This document shows positions 33,978-43,199 of a stretch of DNA of 64,000 bases, in pieces. The position numbers and the translations under genes are program-made. This DNA comes from Chelatococcus sambhunathii (lineage in GTDB: Bacteria; Pseudomonadota; Alphaproteobacteria; Rhizobiales; Beijerinckiaceae): assembly GCF_001418005.1 (NCBI RefSeq), contig NZ_LIOL01000004.1, forward strand, positions 186,001 to 250,000, written 5' to 3'. Numbering within the stretch: position 1 is the first letter of the stretch; each line of letters begins with the position of its first letter. The notes beneath the pieces are model-generated. The model saw nothing but the letters and a program-made list of their open reading frames with translations. It had not been told where the DNA came from and did no database searches.

Positions 33978-36863
33978 GTGGGCGACGATTCGATCATTGC
34001 GCTCATCGTTCTGATCGCGCTTGCGGTACCTGTTGCCGCCATTGCCGGCTTCTTCATGGCGCTCGGGCTACGCGGCCGCACGTCGGCCCTCGAGGCACGG
34101 CTGGCGGCGCTGGAACTGAAGCTCGCCGAAGCCGGGATCATGGTGCCGGTTGTCTCCGGCGACGCCTTCTCCGGCACGGAACAGCCAGCCCCCGCCCCGG
34201 AAGAAAAGGCGCAAGTCGCGCCGCGTCCCGAGCCGGCGACCGAACCCGAAGGTCCGCTCGTGCCGGAAGAGCCTGCGGAAGAACCCGCTCCCCATCTGGC
34301 GCCCGCAGCCGCTGCCGCGGCTGCGCCACAGGCCGGGCTCGAGGAGCGGCTTGGCTCCCGCTGGGCCGTGTGGGTCGGCGGCGTCGCTCTGGCGCTCGGC
34401 GGCGTCCTGCTCGTGCGCTATTCCATCGAGGAGGGCTATTTCGGGCCGGCCGCGCGTATCTTTGCCGGCCTTGCCACGGCGCTAACGCTGATCGCGGGCG
34501 GCGAGTGGCTGCGACGGCGCGAGCATGCCGGGGAGGCGTCCACCCTTTCCACCGGAGGCGTCGTCACCGCGCATGTGCCGAGCGTGCTGACTGCCGCCGG
34601 CACCATGACGGCCTTCGCCAGCGTCTATGCCGCCCATGCGCTCTACGGCTTCATCGGCCCGGCCTTCGCCTTCGCGCTGCTCGGCCTCATCGGCGTCGCG
34701 ACCATGGTCGCAGCCGCCCTGCACGGGCCGGCGCTCGCCGCCCTCGGCCTTCTCGGCGCACTTGCGGCGCCGCTCCTCGTCACGAGCGACGATCCGCAGC
34801 CGTGGCCGGTGGTGATCTATCTCGTCGCCGTGGTCGCGGCGGCCTATGGCCTCGCGCGGCTGCGTCTGTGGCGGTGGCTGGCGTATTCGGCAGCGGGCGG
34901 CGCCCTGCTGTGGGGCTGGCTCGTCGTGTCCACGGTCGGCAACGCCGACGCCCTGCCCGCCATGGTGCTGGTGCTGGCGCAGACCGTGCTCGCGGTCGTG
35001 TTCCTCGTCGCGCTGCCGCACGGCGGCGCCCTTCCCCTCCCGGCGGATGTGGCCGCGGCCGAGACGGAGGGAGAGCCTCCGGCCGAAACCGGCGAGGACG
35101 GCGGTGATGCCGAAGGGGCCGCGCCGGCCGAGCCCAAGGCGGAGCCGCCCTTCTGGACCTGGCCGCTCGACATTCCGGCCCTCGCCGTGCTCAGCGCCTT
35201 CGGCGCGCTCGCCATTCTCGCGGGCGATCTCGCCGGGGGCGGCGGGCGGGCGACCTTCTCGGGCGCGATGGTCGCCATCCTCCTTGCCACCGGCTTCACC
35301 TATGCCGCAGCGGCCGGCGCGGGCCTGATCGCGGCCCTCGTCGCGGCGGGCTGCCTCGCCTTCTGGCCCGTCGCGCGCCTCGCCATGCTCGACCCCGGCG
35401 GCGCCTCCCTGCCCGGTGGCCCCGCGCTCGCGCCCGGCGAGCAGCCGGCGGCCCTCAGCCTCTATCTCGCCTTCGCCATCGCGGCGGGGGCGGCGCTCCT
35501 TGCGGCAGCCGTGCGGCGTCTCATGCGCGGCGAAGACCTACCGCTCGTCGCGGCGGCGTGCCATGCGGCGGCCGGCACCACCGGCGTCCTCGCCCTGCTC
35601 GTCATCGCATACTGGCGCGTCACCGCCTTCGATACGAGCGTGCCCTTCGCGCTTGGCGCGGCCGTCCTTGCGCTCCTGTTCACAGGGGCCGCCCGGCTGC
35701 TGCACGGGGACGGCAGCGAAGCCCGGCCGGTCGCGGCGCTCGGCACCGGGGCGATGGCGGCGGCTGCGCTCGCGGCCCTGGCGCTCGGCCTCACCTTCGC
35801 GCTCGAAAAGGGCATGCTCACCGTCGCCTTCGCCCTGTCGGCGCTCGGCACCGCGTTCGTCTCACAACGCATCGCGGTGCCGGTGCTGCGCTACGCGGTC
35901 GGTGCCACCGGCCTCCTCGTCCTCGGTCGTGTCGTCTGGGATCCGGCCATCGCGGGCGACGCGCTCGGCACCACCCCGATCTTCAACTGGCTGCTGTGGG
36001 GCTATGGCGTGCCCGCGCTCGCCTTCGTGCTGGCCGCCCGGGTGCTCGCCATGAGCGGGCGGGACTGGGTGACGCAGTTGTGCGAGAGTCTCGCCATCCT
36101 GTTCTGCGCCCTGCTGGTCTTCTTCGAGATCCGCCACGCGCTGCACGGCGGCGATCCCTTCGCGCCCGACTCCGGCTTCGTCGAGATGGGGCTCATGGCG
36201 ACGGCGGGCCTTGCCTTCTCGATCGTGCTGATGCGGCTCGAGTTGCACCGTGCCGATCCGGTCTACCACTTCGCTGGGCTCGCCTTCGGCGTGCTGACGC
36301 TCATCGTCGCCGGCTTCGGGCTCCTCCTCGCCGAAAACCCGTTGTTCACGGACGAGCCCGTCCTCGGCGGCGCCGTCTTCAACACGCTCGTCCTCGCCTA
36401 TCTCGTGCCGGCCGTCATCGCCGCCGGCCTCGCCTGGCTCGCGCGGGCGCACCGGCCGACCTGGTACGTGCGCAGCGCGCTGGCGCTGGCGCTGCTCCTG
36501 CACCTCGCCTTTACCATCAACATCATCCGCTTCCTCTTCCAGGGGCCGCAGATCGGCCTCTGGCGCCAGATGGGCGAGGCCGAGCTGTGGACCTATTCCG
36601 CCGCGCTCGTCGTCATCGGCGTCGCCATCCTCGCCGTCGGGCTGTGGCGCAACTGGCGCTTCGCGCGCCTGGCCTCGGCGCCCTATATCCTCATCGCGGT
36701 CGTCAAGGTCTTCGTCGTCGACCTGTCGAGTCTCGAGGGCGTGCTCCGGGCCCTGTCCTTCATCGGCCTCGGCCTGGTGCTCGTCGGCATCGGCCTCGCC
36801 TACCAGAAGCTGCTGCGCCGGGGCGGCGGCGGCACGCCGGTCGCCAATGACACGGTTTCGTGA
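33978..36863 (+). CDS. DUF2339 multi-spanning membrane protein
   Basis: A 961-residue membrane protein with a single N-terminal helix, a glutamate- and proline-rich linker (about 60-125, with EEKAQVAPRPEPATEPEGP), and then a long series of more than 20 hydrophobic segments. The block GSRWAVWVGGVALALGGVLLVRYSIEEG starts the DUF2339 region. A second acidic insert lies near residue 370. The function of the family is unknown. I start at the GTG at 33978 with GGGGGGA upstream; a TTG at 33918 is in frame. It stands alone on the plus strand. Confidence 0.88.
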   Translation: MGDDSIIALIVLIALAVPVAAIAGFFMALGLRGRTSALEARLAALELKLAEAGIMVPVVSGDAFSGTEQPAPAPEEKAQVAPRPEPATEPEGPLVPEEPAEEPAPHLAPAAAAAAAPQAGLEERLGSRWAVWVGGVALALGGVLLVRYSIEEGYFGPAARIFAGLATALTLIAGGEWLRRREHAGEASTLSTGGVVTAHVPSVLTAAGTMTAFASVYAAHALYGFIGPAFAFALLGLIGVATMVAAALHGPALAALGLLGALAAPLLVTSDDPQPWPVVIYLVAVVAAAYGLARLRLWRWLAYSAAGGALLWGWLVVSTVGNADALPAMVLVLAQTVLAVVFLVALPHGGALPLPADVAAAETEGEPPAETGEDGGDAEGAAPAEPKAEPPFWTWPLDIPALAVLSAFGALAILAGDLAGGGGRATFSGAMVAILLATGFTYAAAAGAGLIAALVAAGCLAFWPVARLAMLDPGGASLPGGPALAPGEQPAALSLYLAFAIAAGAALLAAAVRRLMRGEDLPLVAAACHAAAGTTGVLALLVIAYWRVTAFDTSVPFALGAAVLALLFTGAARLLHGDGSEARPVAALGTGAMAAAALAALALGLTFALEKGMLTVAFALSALGTAFVSQRIAVPVLRYAVGATGLLVLGRVVWDPAIAGDALGTTPIFNWLLWGYGVPALAFVLAARVLAMSGRDWVTQLCESLAILFCALLVFFEIRHALHGGDPFAPDSGFVEMGLMATAGLAFSIVLMRLELHRADPVYHFAGLAFGVLTLIVAGFGLLLAENPLFTDEPVLGGAVFNTLVLAYLVPAVIAAGLAWLARAHRPTWYVRSALALALLLHLAFTINIIRFLFQGPQIGLWRQMGEAELWTYSAALVVIGVAILAVGLWRNWRFARLASAPYILIAVVKVFVVDLSSLEGVLRALSFIGLGLVLVGIGLAYQKLLRRGGGGTPVANDTVS

Positions 36864-36992
36864 AGCGTTGCGCGGAAGGAGCACCCATCTTCGGCGTGCA
36901 ACCTGCGGCTGCTTCAACCCTGATGGGGTTGCCTCCAGCCGAAGGGAACGCGATAACCCTCATCTGGAGCACATGTCCCCGAGGAATGCACG

Positions 36993-37244
36993 ATGAGCGA
37001 CCACGCGCCGTCCGATATCGCGACCCTCCCCTTCGAGCGCGCGCTCAAGGAGCTCGAGGAGATCGTCGACCGGCTCGAGAAGGGCAACGTGCCGCTCGAC
37101 GAATCGATCGCGATCTACGAACGGGGCGAAGCGCTGAAGAAGCACTGTGAGGCGCTCCTGAAGAAGGCCGAGGCGCGCATCGAGAAGATCACCATGGGGC
37201 CCGACGGCAAACCCGGCAGCGAGCCGCTCGACGTCGAGGGCTGA
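36993..37244 (+). CDS. xseB: Exodeoxyribonuclease VII small subunit
   Basis: An 83-residue helical protein ([20 protein letters not shown], then [20 protein letters not shown]) that matches XseB over its full length. It binds the large subunit XseA, encoded elsewhere, to degrade single-stranded DNA. It is 129 bp after the DUF2339 gene and heads xseB-pirin-dxs; in most related genomes xseB is followed directly by dxs. Confidence 0.95.
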   Translation: MSDHAPSDIATLPFERALKELEEIVDRLEKGNVPLDESIAIYERGEALKKHCEALLKKAEARIEKITMGPDGKPGSEPLDVEG

Positions 37245-37266
37245 TCCTTCACGATAGGAGGGGGCA

Positions 37267-38184
37267 ATGAGCTGGCTTCGTGGCAAGGACCCCGTGGCCG
37301 GCGATGCGCCGTCCTGCGATGCGGTGGATCTCGTGATCGTGCCGCGGGTGTCGGACATCGGCGGCTTTGCCGTGCGCCGTGCCTTGCCGACTGTGCGCCG
37401 GCGCATGGTCGGCCCCTTCATCTTCTGGGACGAGATGGGGCCGGCCGATTTCGCCGTCGGCGACGGGCTCGACGTGCGGCCGCATCCGCACATCGGCCTT
37501 GCCACCCTCACCTATCTCTTCGAGGGGGCGATCGTGCACCGCGACAGCCTCGGCAGCGAGGCGATCATCCGGCCGGGCGCCGTGAACCTGATGTCGGCCG
37601 GCCGCGGCATCGTCCATTCCGAACGCACCGGCCTCGAGGAGCGCGTCCGCGGCGGGCACCTCGCCGGCATCCAGAGCTGGGTCGCCCTGCCCGCCGAGCG
37701 GGAGGAGGATACCCCCGCCTTCAACCATTACGACGAGAACGCCCTGCCCGACATCGTCGGCGAGGGCAAGCACGTGCGCATCGTCGCCGGCACGCTCTTC
37801 GGCGCGACCTCGCCCGTCGCCACGGCGAGCGAGGCGGTCTATGCTGATGTCGCGCTCGCCGCCGGTGCCAGCATTCCGTTTGATCCGGTCGCCGAGGAGC
37901 GGGCGATCTACACCGTCTCGGGCGCGATCGACATTGCCGGCGACCGTTTCGAGGCTCACCGCCTGCTCGTCTTCAAGCCGGGCGATGCCATCACCATCAC
38001 CGCCCTGACGCCGGCCCGCTTCCTCATGCTCGGCGGGGCGCCGATGGACGGCAAGCGCTACATCTGGTGGAACTTCGTCTCCTCGCGCAAGGAGCGCATC
38101 GAGGAGGCAAAGGAGGACTGGAAGCTGGGCCGCTTCGCCGGCGTGCCGGGCGACGACGAATTCATTCCCCTGCCCGAGATGTGA
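37267..38184 (+). CDS. Pirin-family protein
   Basis: A 305-residue bicupin. The metal site HPHIGLATLTYLFEG with downstream LMSAGRGIVHSER is intact in the N-terminal cupin; the second cupin (about 200-285) is typical of the family. Some bacterial pirins are quercetinases, others regulate pyruvate dehydrogenase; role here unknown. It is inserted between xseB and dxs with GATAGGAGG nine bases before the ATG, so it is probably translated efficiently. Confidence 0.92.
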   Translation: MSWLRGKDPVAGDAPSCDAVDLVIVPRVSDIGGFAVRRALPTVRRRMVGPFIFWDEMGPADFAVGDGLDVRPHPHIGLATLTYLFEGAIVHRDSLGSEAIIRPGAVNLMSAGRGIVHSERTGLEERVRGGHLAGIQSWVALPAEREEDTPAFNHYDENALPDIVGEGKHVRIVAGTLFGATSPVATASEAVYADVALAAGASIPFDPVAEERAIYTVSGAIDIAGDRFEAHRLLVFKPGDAITITALTPARFLMLGGAPMDGKRYIWWNFVSSRKERIEEAKEDWKLGRFAGVPGDDEFIPLPEM

Positions 38185-38277
38185 GGGACGCGGCAGCGGC
38201 GCCTTTGACCCGCGCCGGACAAGGCCCTATGTCCGGTTGCAGCCAACCCGTAACACCCGCGCGCGAGGACGATTGCC

Positions 38278-40185
38278 GTGCCCGTCGATACGCCGCTGCT
38301 CGATACCATCAAGACGCCCGCGGACCTGCGCCGCCTGCCCGAGACGGACCTGCGTCAGGTCGCGGACGAGTTGCGCGCCGAGACGATCGACGCCGTCTCG
38401 GTGACCGGCGGGCATCTCGGCGCCGGGCTCGGCGTGGTGGAACTGACGGTGGCGCTGCACCACGTCTTCGAGACGCCGCATGACCGGCTCATCTGGGACG
38501 TCGGCCACCAGGCCTATCCGCACAAGATCCTGACCGGGCGGCGCGAGCGCATCCGCACCCTGCGCAAGGGCGGCGGCCTGTCCGGCTTCACCAAGCGCGC
38601 CGAGAGCGAATACGACCCCTTCGGCGCGGCCCATTCCTCCACCTCCATCTCCGCCGGGCTCGGCATGGCGGTGGCGCGCGACCTCAAGGGCGAGCGGCGC
38701 CACGTCGTCGCCGTCATCGGCGACGGGGCGATGTCGGCCGGCATGGCCTACGAGGCCATGAACAACGCCGGGGCGATGAACGAGCGGCTCATCGTCATCC
38801 TCAACGACAACGACATGTCCATCGCCCCGCCGGTCGGGGCCATGTCAGCCTATCTCGCCCGCCTCGTCTCGGGCGGCGCCTATCGCACGTTGCGCGAGGC
38901 CGGCAACCAGCTCGCCAAGCGGCTGCCGAAGTTCTTCTACGAGAAGGCGCAGCGCGCCGAGGAATTCGCCCGCGGCTTCTGGACGGGCGGCACGCTCTTC
39001 GAGGAGCTCGGCTTCTACTATGTCGGCCCCATCGACGGCCACAACCTCGACCATCTGCTGCCGGTGCTGAAGAACGCGCGCGATGCCGAGGCGGGGCCGA
39101 TCCTCGTCCATGTCGTGACGCAGAAGGGCAAGGGCTATGCCCCGGCCGAGGCCGCCGCCGACAAGTATCACGGCGTCGTCACCTTCGATGTCGTCACCGG
39201 CGCGCAGGCGAAGCCGAAGGCCAATGCACCGAGCTATACGAAGGTCTTCGCCGAGAGCCTCGTGCGCGAGGCTGAGGCGGACGAGCGCATCGTGGCCGTC
39301 ACCGCGGCCATGCCGTCCGGCACGGGGCTCGACCTCTTCGGCAAGGCCTTTCCGCAACGCACCTTCGACGTCGGCATCGCCGAGCAGCACGCCGTGACCT
39401 TTGCGGCGGGGCTTGCGGCCGAGGGCTACAAGCCCTTCTGCGCCATCTATTCCACCTTCCTGCAGCGCGCCTACGACCAGATCGTGCACGACGTCGCCAT
39501 CCAGAACCTGCCGGTGCGCTTCGCGCTCGACCGGGCCGGGCTCGTCGGCGCCGACGGGCCGACCCACGCCGGCTCCTTCGACATTGCCTTTCTCGGCTGC
39601 GTGCCGAACATGGTCATGATGGCCGCGGCGGACGAGGCCGAACTCGTGCACATGGTGGCGACGGCCGCGGCCCATGACGCCGGGCCCATCGCCTTTCGCT
39701 ATCCGCGCGGCGAGGGCGTCGGCATCGACATGCCCGAGCGCGGGGTGCCGCTCGTCATCGGCCGCGGACGCATCCTGCGCGAAGGGGGGCGCGTCGCTCT
39801 CCTCTCCCTCGGCACCCGGCTCGCCGAATGCCTCAGGGCGGCCGAGCAACTCGAGGCGCGAGGCCTTGCCACCACCGTGGCGGATGCGCGTTTCGCCAAG
39901 CCGATCGATACCGAACTCGTGCTCAGTCTCGCCCGCGAGCACGAATGCCTTGTCACGGTGGAGGAAGGCTCCATTGGCGGTTTCGGCACGCAGGTGCTGC
40001 ATCTGCTCGCCCGCGCCGGTGTGCTCGACCACGGGCTCAAGGTGCGCCCGATGGTGCTGCCGGACGTCTTCATCGACCACGACAAGCCCGAGCGGATGTA
40101 TGCCGCGGCCGGTCTCGACGCCGCCGGCATCGTGGCGACGGTCTTTTCCGCACTCGGCACCGATGCAGCCGCGATGAGGGCGTAA
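38278..40185 (+). CDS. dxs: 1-deoxy-D-xylulose-5-phosphate synthase
   Basis: The first step of the MEP isoprenoid pathway: pyruvate plus glyceraldehyde 3-phosphate, with thiamine diphosphate. The 635-residue protein has [23 protein letters not shown], the thiamine-binding [15 protein letters not shown] followed by [10 protein letters not shown], and the transketolase pyrimidine-domain [15 protein letters not shown], plus [15 protein letters not shown]. Start is GTG at 38278. A VapBC module and hairpin now follow where tlyA is usual. Confidence 0.97.
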   Translation: MPVDTPLLDTIKTPADLRRLPETDLRQVADELRAETIDAVSVTGGHLGAGLGVVELTVALHHVFETPHDRLIWDVGHQAYPHKILTGRRERIRTLRKGGGLSGFTKRAESEYDPFGAAHSSTSISAGLGMAVARDLKGERRHVVAVIGDGAMSAGMAYEAMNNAGAMNERLIVILNDNDMSIAPPVGAMSAYLARLVSGGAYRTLREAGNQLAKRLPKFFYEKAQRAEEFARGFWTGGTLFEELGFYYVGPIDGHNLDHLLPVLKNARDAEAGPILVHVVTQKGKGYAPAEAAADKYHGVVTFDVVTGAQAKPKANAPSYTKVFAESLVREAEADERIVAVTAAMPSGTGLDLFGKAFPQRTFDVGIAEQHAVTFAAGLAAEGYKPFCAIYSTFLQRAYDQIVHDVAIQNLPVRFALDRAGLVGADGPTHAGSFDIAFLGCVPNMVMMAAADEAELVHMVATAAAHDAGPIAFRYPRGEGVGIDMPERGVPLVIGRGRILREGGRVALLSLGTRLAECLRAAEQLEARGLATTVADARFAKPIDTELVLSLAREHECLVTVEEGSIGGFGTQVLHLLARAGVLDHGLKVRPMVLPDVFIDHDKPERMYAAAGLDAAGIVATVFSALGTDAAAMRA

Positions 40186-40462
40186 GGCCGAGACCGCGGG
40201 AGCGCCCGCAGTCGCCGGACGCCTGAAGCGAAGCGCAAGGCGATCCGGCGTCATGCGCAAGATGTCGCGAAGGCGGCCGTCTGGCCGGGGTTGCCTGCGG
40301 CGACGGCACCCGCCCATGCGGGAGCACGGCCGGCTTCCCTCGCCTCCTCGCCGGGCCTGCCCGGCCGTTGCCCTTTTTCAATCTCGCGCAAGGCGTCGCG
40401 GCATGGGTGCGCTCCCAAGGCGCAAGCCGGTCCTTGGTCTCAAGCGCCGCTCGCCCTGCCGC
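40186..40462. other. Gene-free stretch after dxs
   Basis: No gene is supported. It contains an imperfect hairpin just after dxs (listed separately) and short GC-rich repeats resembling other intergenic elements of this window. It probably holds the dxs transcript end and the beginning of the VapBC insertion; I see no insertion-site duplication. Confidence 0.4.
40213..40250. other. Strong imperfect hairpin after dxs
   Basis: CGCCGGACGCCT (40213-40224) pairs with AGGCGATCCGGCG (40238-40250) apart from one bulged A, leaving a 13-base loop. It is 28 bp past the dxs stop. There is no U-run, so it may be a Rho-assisted end or a REP-like element. Confidence 0.45.
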
Positions 40463-40492
40463 CAAGGAAGAACCCTTGTCGCATCTTCCTTG
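40463..40492. promoter_or_regulatory. Outer inverted repeat upstream of vapB
   Basis: CAAGGAAGA (40463-40471) and TCTTCCTTG (40484-40492) are perfect complements around 12 bases. The half-site TCTTCCT is the same as in the operator at 40501-40526, nine bases away, so four half-sites of one kind occur within 64 bp. Cooperative binding of VapB or VapBC complexes is the likely purpose. Confidence 0.5.
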
Positions 40493-40500
40493 CGCGCCTA

Positions 40501-40526
40501 TTCTTCCTATCCTGAGATAGGAAGAA
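40501..40526. promoter_or_regulatory. Perfect inverted repeat before vapB, probable autoregulatory operator
   Basis: TTCTTCCTATC (40501-40511) and GATAGGAAGAA (40516-40526) are perfect complements around CTGA, ending six bases before the vapB ATG at 40533. It also provides a purine-rich AGGAAG ribosome site in its right arm. VapBC pairs repress themselves by binding such repeats; this position could block both transcription and, as an RNA hairpin, translation. Confidence 0.65.
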
Positions 40527-40532
40527 ACGGCC

Positions 40533-40802
40533 ATGGCCCTCAACATCAAATCCGCCGAGACGGAGCGTCTCGCCCGCGAGGTCGCGGCGCTCACCGGCGA
40601 GACGATCACCGAAGCCGTGCGCAAGGCGCTCGAGATGCGCCTCGAACAGGCGCGGGAGGAACGGGAGAAGGAAATCGCGCGCCAGATGGCCGCTTTGCGC
40701 GTGATTCAGGAGGATGTCCGCCGCCTCGGTCCGCTGCCGAAGATCACAAAACGTGATTTCGACGAGTTGTGGGGCGAACTTGACGACGGCGAGCAGGAAT
40801 GA
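40533..40802 (+). CDS. vapB: VapB-family antitoxin (Rv0623-like)
   Basis: An 89-residue antitoxin. The N-terminal ribbon-helix-helix-type segment MALNIKSAETERLAREVAAL with TGETITEAVRKALEMRL is the Rv0623-family DNA-binding part, and the C-terminal tail (RRLGPLPKITKRDFDELWG) is the toxin-wrapping part. It starts right after a perfect inverted repeat and overlaps vapC by ATGA (40799-40802), so the pair is translationally coupled. Antitoxin is probably Lon or Clp labile. Confidence 0.9.
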   Translation: MALNIKSAETERLAREVAALTGETITEAVRKALEMRLEQAREEREKEIARQMAALRVIQEDVRRLGPLPKITKRDFDELWGELDDGEQE

Positions 40803-41200
40803 TCGTCGTCGATACGTCGGCCTTCATCGCCATGCTCACCAATGAGCCGGAAGCCGAAGCGCTCGCTCTGGCGCTCTATGGCGCCGGCGCCCGCTACGTC
40901 TCGGCTGTAACGGTCTATGAAACACGGGTCGTCCTGCTGCGGCGAGGCGATGCTCGCTATTTCGTCCCCTTCGGCAATCTGCTCACCAGCGCCAACCTCG
41001 TCCTGCACACCTTCGATACGGCTCAGTCCAATCTCGCGAGCGACGCCTACCGTCGCTTCGGCCGCGGCTCCGGCCATCCGGCACGGCTCAACCTCGGCGA
41101 CTGTGCGTCCTATGCGCTCGCCATGTCGCTCGACGCGCCTCTGCTCTATAAGGGCAACGACTTCTCGCAGACGGACGTGCGCTCCGCGCTCGCCGCATAA
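40799..41200 (+). CDS. vapC: VapC PIN-domain ribonuclease toxin
   Basis: A 133-residue PIN-domain toxin. The acidic magnesium site is complete: D5 (VVDTSAF), E41 (VYET), D101 (LGDCASYALA) and D121 (KGNDFS). VapC toxins cut specific tRNAs or rRNA and halt growth when VapB is lost. The stop lies nine bases before the tlyA start, so tlyA may now be read from the vapBC promoter. The pair interrupts the common dxs-tlyA order, which points to acquisition of the module. Confidence 0.92.
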   Translation: MIVVDTSAFIAMLTNEPEAEALALALYGAGARYVSAVTVYETRVVLLRRGDARYFVPFGNLLTSANLVLHTFDTAQSNLASDAYRRFGRGSGHPARLNLGDCASYALAMSLDAPLLYKGNDFSQTDVRSALAA

Positions 41201-41209
41201 GCTCAGCCC

Positions 41210-41935
41210 ATGCGTAGACGCGCCGATCTTCTTCTCGTCGAACGTGGCTTCTTCGACAGCCGCGCCAAGGCGCAGGCGGCCATCGCCGCCGGGGGCGTGA
41301 CCGCCGACGGGCGGCCCGTGCGCAAGGCGTCCGACGCGCTGCCGGTCGATGCGGCGATCGCGGCGGAGGCGCCGCACCCCTGGGTGTCGCGGGCCGGCGT
41401 CAAGCTCGCGGCGGCGCTCGATGCCTTCGCCATCGATGCCGCCGGGCGTGTCTGCCTCGATATCGGCGCCTCGACCGGCGGCTTCACCGAGGTGCTCGTC
41501 GCCCGTGGCGCGGCGAAGGTCTATGCGGTCGACGTGGGTCATGGCCAGTTGCACCCGCGCCTTGCCGCCGATCCGCGCGTCGTCTCGCTCGAAGGGTGCG
41601 ACGCGCGGCGATTGACGGCGGCCGAGGTGCCGGAACCGGTCGGCCTCCTCGTGGCGGATGTCAGCTTCATCTCGCTGAAGCTCGTCCTGCCAGCGGTCAC
41701 GGACCGCATCGCCGACGGCGGCCATCTCGTCGCGCTCGTCAAGCCGCAGTTCGAGGCCGGCCGAGGGCATCTCAAGAAGGGCATCGTGCGCGAAGAAGCC
41801 GTGCGCGAGGCGGTGGTGGAAGATATCGCCGGGCTCATGCGCGATCTCGGGCTCACCGTCCTCGGCACCATGGCTTCCCCCATCGCCGGGGGAGACGGCA
41901 ACGTGGAATATCTGATCGGGGCACGCCGTGGCTGA
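41210..41935 (+). CDS. tlyA: TlyA-family rRNA 2'-O-methyltransferase
   Basis: A 241-residue protein with an N-terminal S4 RNA-binding domain (RRRADLLLVERGFFDSRAKA) and an FtsJ/SAM methyltransferase domain: CLDIGASTGGFTEVLVARGA (SAM loop), a catalytic-type lysine/aspartate set in ADVSFISLKLVLP and VKPQFEAGRGHLKKGIV. TlyA methylates C1409 of 16S and C1920 of 23S rRNA in some bacteria. The stop overlaps the GTG of the next gene by eight bases. Confidence 0.93.
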   Translation: MRRRADLLLVERGFFDSRAKAQAAIAAGGVTADGRPVRKASDALPVDAAIAAEAPHPWVSRAGVKLAAALDAFAIDAAGRVCLDIGASTGGFTEVLVARGAAKVYAVDVGHGQLHPRLAADPRVVSLEGCDARRLTAAEVPEPVGLLVADVSFISLKLVLPAVTDRIADGGHLVALVKPQFEAGRGHLKKGIVREEAVREAVVEDIAGLMRDLGLTVLGTMASPIAGGDGNVEYLIGARRG

Positions 41936-43199
41936 AACCTTGACCATCACCCGCCTCGGCGCCCGCGGCGACGGCGTCGCCGAGGGGCCGCGGGGGCCGG
42001 TCTACGTGCCCTTCGCGCTGCCCGGCGAGGTCGTCACCGCCGAGGTGGACGGAGAGCGCGGCCGGCTCGTCAGCGTCGAGACCGCATCGCCCGACCGGCA
42101 GACGGCCGAATGCCCGCTCTTTGCCCATTGCGGTGGCTGCGCCGGGCAGCACTTGGCGCCGCAACTCTACGGGGCGTGGAAGCGCGACATCGTCGTGCAG
42201 GCCCTCGCCCATGCCGGCATCGAGACCGACGTCATGCCGCTCGTCGATGCACACGGCGCCGGGCGGCGGCGCGTGACCTTTCATGCCCGCCTGATCGAGG
42301 GCAAGGCCGCCGTCGGCTTCATGGCGGCGCGCAGCCATGCGCTCGTTCCCATAGCCCAATGCCCGGTGCTGGCGCCCGGCCTTGCCGCAGCGCCGGAGAA
42401 GGCCCGGGCGCTCGCGGCCCTTCTCCTGCCGCGCGGCAAGCCGCTCGACATCCAGGCCACCGAGACGCTCGGCGGGCTCGACATCGATATCCGCGGCCTC
42501 GGCAAGGCCGACGACAGGCTGAGCATGGCGCTCGTCGAGGCGGCCCGCACGCTCGACCTCGCGCGCCTGTCGCTGCACGGCGAGATCCTCATCGAACGCC
42601 GCCCGCCCGCCGTCGCGATGGGGCCCGCTGCGGTCGTGCCGCCGCCCGGCGGCTTCCTGCAGGCGACAGCCGCCGGCGAGGCGGCGCTCGCCGCCCTCGT
42701 GACCGAGGCCTGCGCCGGCGCGCGCCATGTGGCAGACCTCTTCGCAGGCTGCGGCCCCTTCGCCCTGCGCCTCGCGCGGCAGGCCAAGGTGCATGCCGTG
42801 GAGAACGGCGCCGACGCCCTTGCCGCGCTGCAGCGCGCCCTACGCAACACGCAAGGGCTGAAGCCGGTCACCACGGAGGTGCGCGACCTCTTCCGCCGCC
42901 CGCTGCTGCCGCTGGAGCTCGAGCGCTTCGACGCCGTCGTCCTCGATCCGCCCCGGGCGGGGGCAGAGGCGCAGGCGCGGCAGATCGCGCTGTCCAGGGT
43001 GCCGCTCGCCGTCTGCGTCTCGTGCGATCCCGGCACCTTCGCGCGCGATGCCCGCATCCTGGTCGAGGCGGGCATGCACCTGACCCGGGTCGTGCCGGTC
43101 GACCAGTTCCGCTACACCCATCATGTGGAGGTCGTCGGCGTCTTCACGCGTCCGGCGAAGCAGAAGCACAAGAACAAAGGCAAGGGAGGGCGCCCGTGA
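41928..43199 (+). CDS. TrmA/RlmD-type class I SAM-dependent RNA methyltransferase
   Basis: A 423-residue uracil-5-methyltransferase-like protein: a TRAM-like N-terminus (ITRLGARGDGVAEGPRGPVYVPFALPGE), the four-cysteine iron-sulfur loop (CPLFAHCGGCAGQH), SAM motif VADLFAGCGPFALRLA and the catalytic cysteine in CVSCDPGTFARDARILVE. It may act on U1939 or a related base of 23S rRNA; exact site unknown. GTG start at 41928 overlaps tlyA; the stop overlaps the next GTG. Confidence 0.9.
   Translation: MAETLTITRLGARGDGVAEGPRGPVYVPFALPGEVVTAEVDGERGRLVSVETASPDRQTAECPLFAHCGGCAGQHLAPQLYGAWKRDIVVQALAHAGIETDVMPLVDAHGAGRRRVTFHARLIEGKAAVGFMAARSHALVPIAQCPVLAPGLAAAPEKARALAALLLPRGKPLDIQATETLGGLDIDIRGLGKADDRLSMALVEAARTLDLARLSLHGEILIERRPPAVAMGPAAVVPPPGGFLQATAAGEAALAALVTEACAGARHVADLFAGCGPFALRLARQAKVHAVENGADALAALQRALRNTQGLKPVTTEVRDLFRRPLLPLELERFDAVVLDPPRAGAEAQARQIALSRVPLAVCVSCDPGTFARDARILVEAGMHLTRVVPVDQFRYTHHVEVVGVFTRPAKQKHKNKGKGGRP

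Noticed and set aside
36864-36992. Terminator hairpin before xseB (CAACCC and GGGTTG near 36917)
   Set aside because: The stem is short, there is no U-run, and it may be chance.
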